From an uncultured Selenomonadaceae bacterium (GTDB lineage Bacteria; Bacillota; Negativicutes; Selenomonadales; Selenomonadaceae), in the NCBI GenBank assembly GCA_905236255.1, contig CAJOPK010000108.1, positions 1 to 5,925 on the forward strand: a stretch of 5,925 bases of DNA. Direction: 5' to 3'. Positions 5,910 to 5,925 of this stretch are shown here, piece after piece. Numbering within the stretch: the first letter of the stretch is position 1; each line of letters opens with the position of its first letter. Made by a program: the position numbers and the translations under genes. Under the pieces are notes generated by a model, which made no database searches, was not told the DNA's origin, and saw nothing but the letters and a program-made list of their open reading frames with translations.

Positions 5910-5925
5910 AAATTTTTGAAAGAAG

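Overview
The window looks like ordinary chromosomal housekeeping DNA from an anaerobic Bacillota-type bacterium. The best guess is a Negativicutes (Selenomonadales-like) lineage. The reasons are the FtsH tail sequence, a HemZ-type radical SAM protein, a DUF881 protein, and SecD and SecF encoded as two separate genes rather than the fused SecDF of Bacillus. This placement rests on recalled family features and was not searched. All genes are on the + strand, and spacing is tight. Codon use is consistent across the window, with many TTG leucine codons and TTT, GAA and AAA. Nothing suggests recent horizontal transfer, and there is no mobile element, CRISPR array, tRNA or rRNA.

Layout: (1) bases 1-615 are the 3' end of ftsH; the gene begins outside the window, and the ATG at base 1 is an internal codon. 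(2) A strong intrinsic terminator at 626-666 closes ftsH. (3) hemZ (739-2523) has a good ribosome binding site and an unusual ~90-residue charged, repeat-containing C-terminal tail. (4) A DUF881 membrane-anchored coiled-coil protein (2510-3217) overlaps the end of hemZ by 14 bases. (5) crcB (3227-3610), a fluoride channel, follows after 9 bases. (6) A short terminator-like hairpin lies at 3632-3667. (7) secD most likely starts at GTG 3696, not at ATG 3651, and ends at 4949. (8) secF (4951-5832) follows after one base. (9) The last 93 bases hold no gene but contain a consensus -10 box fused to a consensus -35 box, presumably promoter elements for the next gene.

How the genes work together: SecD and SecF form the membrane complex that uses the proton or sodium motive force to help preproteins through SecYEG. 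FtsH is the membrane protease that removes damaged or unassembled membrane proteins, including Sec components in other bacteria. HemZ is annotated as an oxygen-independent coproporphyrinogen III dehydrogenase. DUF881 has no settled role, and CrcB exports fluoride. hemZ, DUF881 and crcB are probably co-transcribed, and secD and secF are probably a translationally coupled pair. I found no convincing novel system. The best items for a second look are the HemZ tail, the secD leader structure and start, and the fused promoter at the right edge.
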